Shown here: piece by piece, positions 16,706 through 18,416 of the stretch
How the letters are laid out: the number at the start of each line of letters is the position of its first letter
Position numbering within the stretch: position 1 is the first letter of the stretch
Origin: an uncultured bacterium
GTDB lineage: Bacteria; Patescibacteriota; Dojkabacteria; B142; OLB20
Reading direction: 5' to 3'
NCBI GenBank assembly: GCA_937889205.1
Contig: CALARN010000109.1
Span: forward strand, 1-18,416
Length of the DNA: 18,416 nt
Notes under the pieces: generated by a model
The model's input: only the letters and a program-made list of their open reading frames with translations
The model's database searches: none
What the model was told of the DNA's origin: nothing
Made by a program: the position numbers and the translations under genes

Positions 16706-18304
16706 TCCACCTCCACCGGGACTAGATACCAAACCATCAGTACCATTCATATTGATATCACCTTCAATTGATACATCTCCATTTCTAGTTATGATCGCAA
16801 TTGCTCCGCCTCCTGACCCACCTAAAGCTAGAGATGCTCCTAATCCACCACCACTTCCTAATGTTAGTGGAAAAAGCTGATTCCCAAACTTTACTCCTCC
16901 TAAAGTTTGTGTGACCCCATCACTACTCTCACCATTCCCTCCATTTCCACCATGAGCCCCACCACCGCCACCATTTTGTAATGTAGCATTGGCACCTTTT
17001 CCTGGGCCGGTTGCAGAAGGAAACCCTGAGCCTATACCTAATAATTGTGAATTAGTCCCAAGATAAAAATCACCAGTTAAGTCAAAGACTACCCCCGAAT
17101 TATTGACTGTATCTCCCCTTAACCAGATTGTAATATTATCAGCAATTTTAACATCATTAAAAGTATAAGTTCCCGCTATGAAGTCACCACTTCTACCATT
17201 ACGATTATTATTATTAATATACAATGAACCACCCGCTGCTCGATTAACACCTACATGCTCTGTATAAACTGTTCCAGGACCCCCGTAATTAGAGGGGACC
17301 CACATTCCACCCGGTCCACCTGCTGCAATAATACGATTTTGTAAATCAAATTGATTGCTTGAAACATTCTCTTGATAATACACAGCAATTCTTCCACCAG
17401 CGCCACCACCTTGGTTACCATCTAAGACGTTTATTGAGGTACTTTGAATACTTCCTTGTCCGGCAATTTTATTAGTTGTAATCCAAACACTTCCTCCACT
17501 TCCCTGTCCAGTTCCGTTAGCGCTAATTATTCCAGATAAAGTTAAGGTATCGCTAATATTTAGCTTTAACGCACCTCCACCTCTGCTACCCCCGTCGTTA
17601 TTACCGCTACCAAAGGTTATAAGTTCGTAAATGTTTCCATAGGTTGCACCTCCCGAAGAACATTCTGCTGTGGCACCATATCCTCCATGCCCGGCTCCAC
17701 CTCTTTTCCAATCACAAAAGACCGTTGTACCTGGCCCAGTGTTGCCTCCGTATCCTAAACCATCTGCGGTTACCTTCCCACCCGAAGAAATTGATAGATT
17801 TTCAACATTTAATGTCACCCCGTAATCATCTGTCCAATCTGAGTTATAATTTTGATAAGGTACCAATGAGACAACACCCTGGTTCCCAACAGAAATATTA
17901 TCAAAATAATAATGATTTTCATTATCATGCGCCCAAGTTTTTGCATAAAGTTCTAGGCCTGCAGCCTGATTATTCCCAATTAAGAAGTCTTCAACGCCAT
18001 TAATTTCACCTACCACTGAAAGTACTAATCCTTCAATATTCAATTCTTCTTCACCAGTAAAATTAATCGTTCCTTCAACTGCAAGTCTTGGTTTAGTATT
18101 ATCGCCAATTATGCCGTTGTCTCCAAATGTTAAATTACTCATCTGACCTAATACTTTCAAACTACCATACTGCATAAGCCTAATTAACTTAAATTCATAA
18201 TCATTTTGCACCAAAGCAGCAAATCCATTTGAACTTTTACCTTTATTATTAATTATCAATTCAGCCGCCATTTGAGGATCAACATTTATTTGTTCGATAT
18301 ACAC
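16703..18304 (-). CDS. Middle fragment ORF of the broken giant paralogue (533 aa)
   Basis: This open stretch lies between the two premature stops. The start-like codon at 18304 is a GTG inside the conserved GGAGTVYI motif, not a real start: homology continues upstream in frame to the TAA at 18410-18412. It contains the second half of one repeat unit (FKLIRLMQYGSLKVLG, matching FDLISIKEYGHLKF in the intact protein), most of another unit (DDYGVTLNVENL, SGGSVWITT, GGRIAVYYQE, YGGPGTVY), and most of the Gly-rich terminal half-unit. It ends at SSPGGGG followed by TGA. It has no signal peptide and no membrane segment. A gene caller may list it as a separate hypothetical protein. Confidence 0.6.
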   Translation of the reverse strand: MYIEQINVDPQMAAELIINNKGKSSNGFAALVQNDYEFKLIRLMQYGSLKVLGQMSNLTFGDNGIIGDNTKPRLAVEGTINFTGEEELNIEGLVLSVVGEINGVEDFLIGNNQAAGLELYAKTWAHDNENHYYFDNISVGNQGVVSLVPYQNYNSDWTDDYGVTLNVENLSISSGGKVTADGLGYGGNTGPGTTVFCDWKRGGAGHGGYGATAECSSGGATYGNIYELITFGSGNNDGGSRGGGALKLNISDTLTLSGIISANGTGQGSGGSVWITTNKIAGQGSIQSTSINVLDGNQGGGAGGRIAVYYQENVSSNQFDLQNRIIAAGGPGGMWVPSNYGGPGTVYTEHVGVNRAAGGSLYINNNNRNGRSGDFIAGTYTFNDVKIADNITIWLRGDTVNNSGVVFDLTGDFYLGTNSQLLGIGSGFPSATGPGKGANATLQNGGGGGAHGGNGGNGESSDGVTQTLGGVKFGNQLFPLTLGSGGGLGASLALGGSGGGAIAIITRNGDVSIEGDINMNGTDGLVSSPGGGG

Positions 18305-18409
18305 TGTTCCAGCACCCCCATAATTAGTAACAACCCAATTACCACCTTCTCCTCCGGATGCATTAAGTTGATTAATCAGGTTAATTGGCTTTTCTGAATC
18401 TATCTCCTG

Positions 18410-18412
18410 TTA
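18410..18412 (-). other. In-frame TAA at a conserved tyrosine codon
   Basis: The codons read TAT TAA CAG GAG, giving Y, stop, QE. The next unit of the same gene has YYQENVSS and the intact paralogue IAIYY. The 40 or so residues after the stop align without gaps to those after YYQE in the next unit. A single base change of TAT or TAC gives TAA. Confidence 0.85.
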
Positions 18413-18416
18413 ATAA

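Larger units (their letters stand above)
14027..18416 (-). pseudogene. Broken paralogue of the giant surface protein (5' end outside window)
   Basis: Reading one frame from the right edge to the TAA at 14027 gives a continuous homologue of the second half of the intact giant protein. It contains most of one repeat unit (with DDYGVTLNVENL), the Gly-rich terminal half-unit, FN3/Ig-like domains, a long Thr-rich linker, an FN3 domain, LPETG, a membrane helix, a cytoplasmic carboxypeptidase-regulatory-like domain, a helix hairpin and a second such domain. Two in-frame stops interrupt it: TAA at 18410-18412, where the repeats have the second Tyr of IAIYY, and TGA at 16703-16705, where the intact copy has the fifth Gly of SSPGGGGGAGG. 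Homology continues straight across both without frameshift. I therefore read it as one gene with nonsense mutations, recently inactivated, or carrying sequence errors, rather than separate genes. Its N-terminus and signal sequence lie beyond the window. Confidence 0.85.

Noticed and set aside
16551..16880. Plus-strand 109-codon Pro-rich ORF over the TGA site
   Set aside because: It is antisense to Gly-rich coding sequence and has no start context; it is a shadow frame.
14027..18416. Insertion sequence or transposon as the cause of the gene break
   Set aside because: Homology to the paralogue runs unbroken across both stops, with no inserted bases, terminal inverted repeats or target duplications.

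Overview
The window is AT-rich bacterial DNA in the standard genetic code. All seven open reading frames that end inside the window stop with TAA or TAG. The starts I inspected (the SOS genes, the two LiaF-like genes, the gene after the tRNA, and the giant gene) lack a convincing Shine-Dalgarno sequence. Very large glycine-rich surface proteins, an LPETG motif, carboxypeptidase-regulatory-like domains and LiaF-like membrane proteins suggest a monoderm lineage. Patescibacteria (CPR) is my best guess, but this is inference and no marker gene here settles it.

Layout. (1) 29-1128, plus strand: a two-gene SOS cassette, a UmuD-type S24 self-cleaving protein followed 2 nt later by a SRAP/YedK-HMCES DNA-protein crosslink protein. 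(2) 1125-2916, minus strand: two membrane proteins with LiaF/toastrack-like C-termini, 22 nt apart and convergent with the SOS cassette; the two stop codons interlock in one CTAG. (3) 2917-3068: a short divergent intergenic region holding a near-perfect palindrome centred on a TATAAT box, then a tRNA-Pro(CGG). (4) 3095-3787, plus strand: an unrecognised six-helix membrane protein, ending in a bidirectional hairpin terminator. (5) 3806-13990, minus strand: one intact gene for a 3394-residue secreted or anchored protein. It has a signal anchor, Gly-rich and Ig/FN3-like modules, five tandem repeats with a 353-residue period, a Thr-rich linker, an FN3 domain, LPETG, and a three-helix tail with two carboxypeptidase-regulatory-like domains. 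(6) 14027 to the right edge, minus strand: a paralogue of the giant gene directly upstream, interrupted by at least two in-frame nonsense codons (TGA at a conserved Gly, TAA at a conserved Tyr) with no frameshift. I read it as a recently broken pseudogene extending beyond the window.

How it fits together. The left part is a DNA-damage cassette beside a membrane or envelope-stress-like pair. The right part (about 14.6 kb) is a surface-protein locus built from two tandem giant paralogues, one intact and one broken. The most unusual points are the extreme regularity of the 353-residue repeats, the LPETG motif lying 300 residues from the C-terminus with a conserved intracellular tail, and the nonsense codons that replace exactly the residues conserved in the intact copy.
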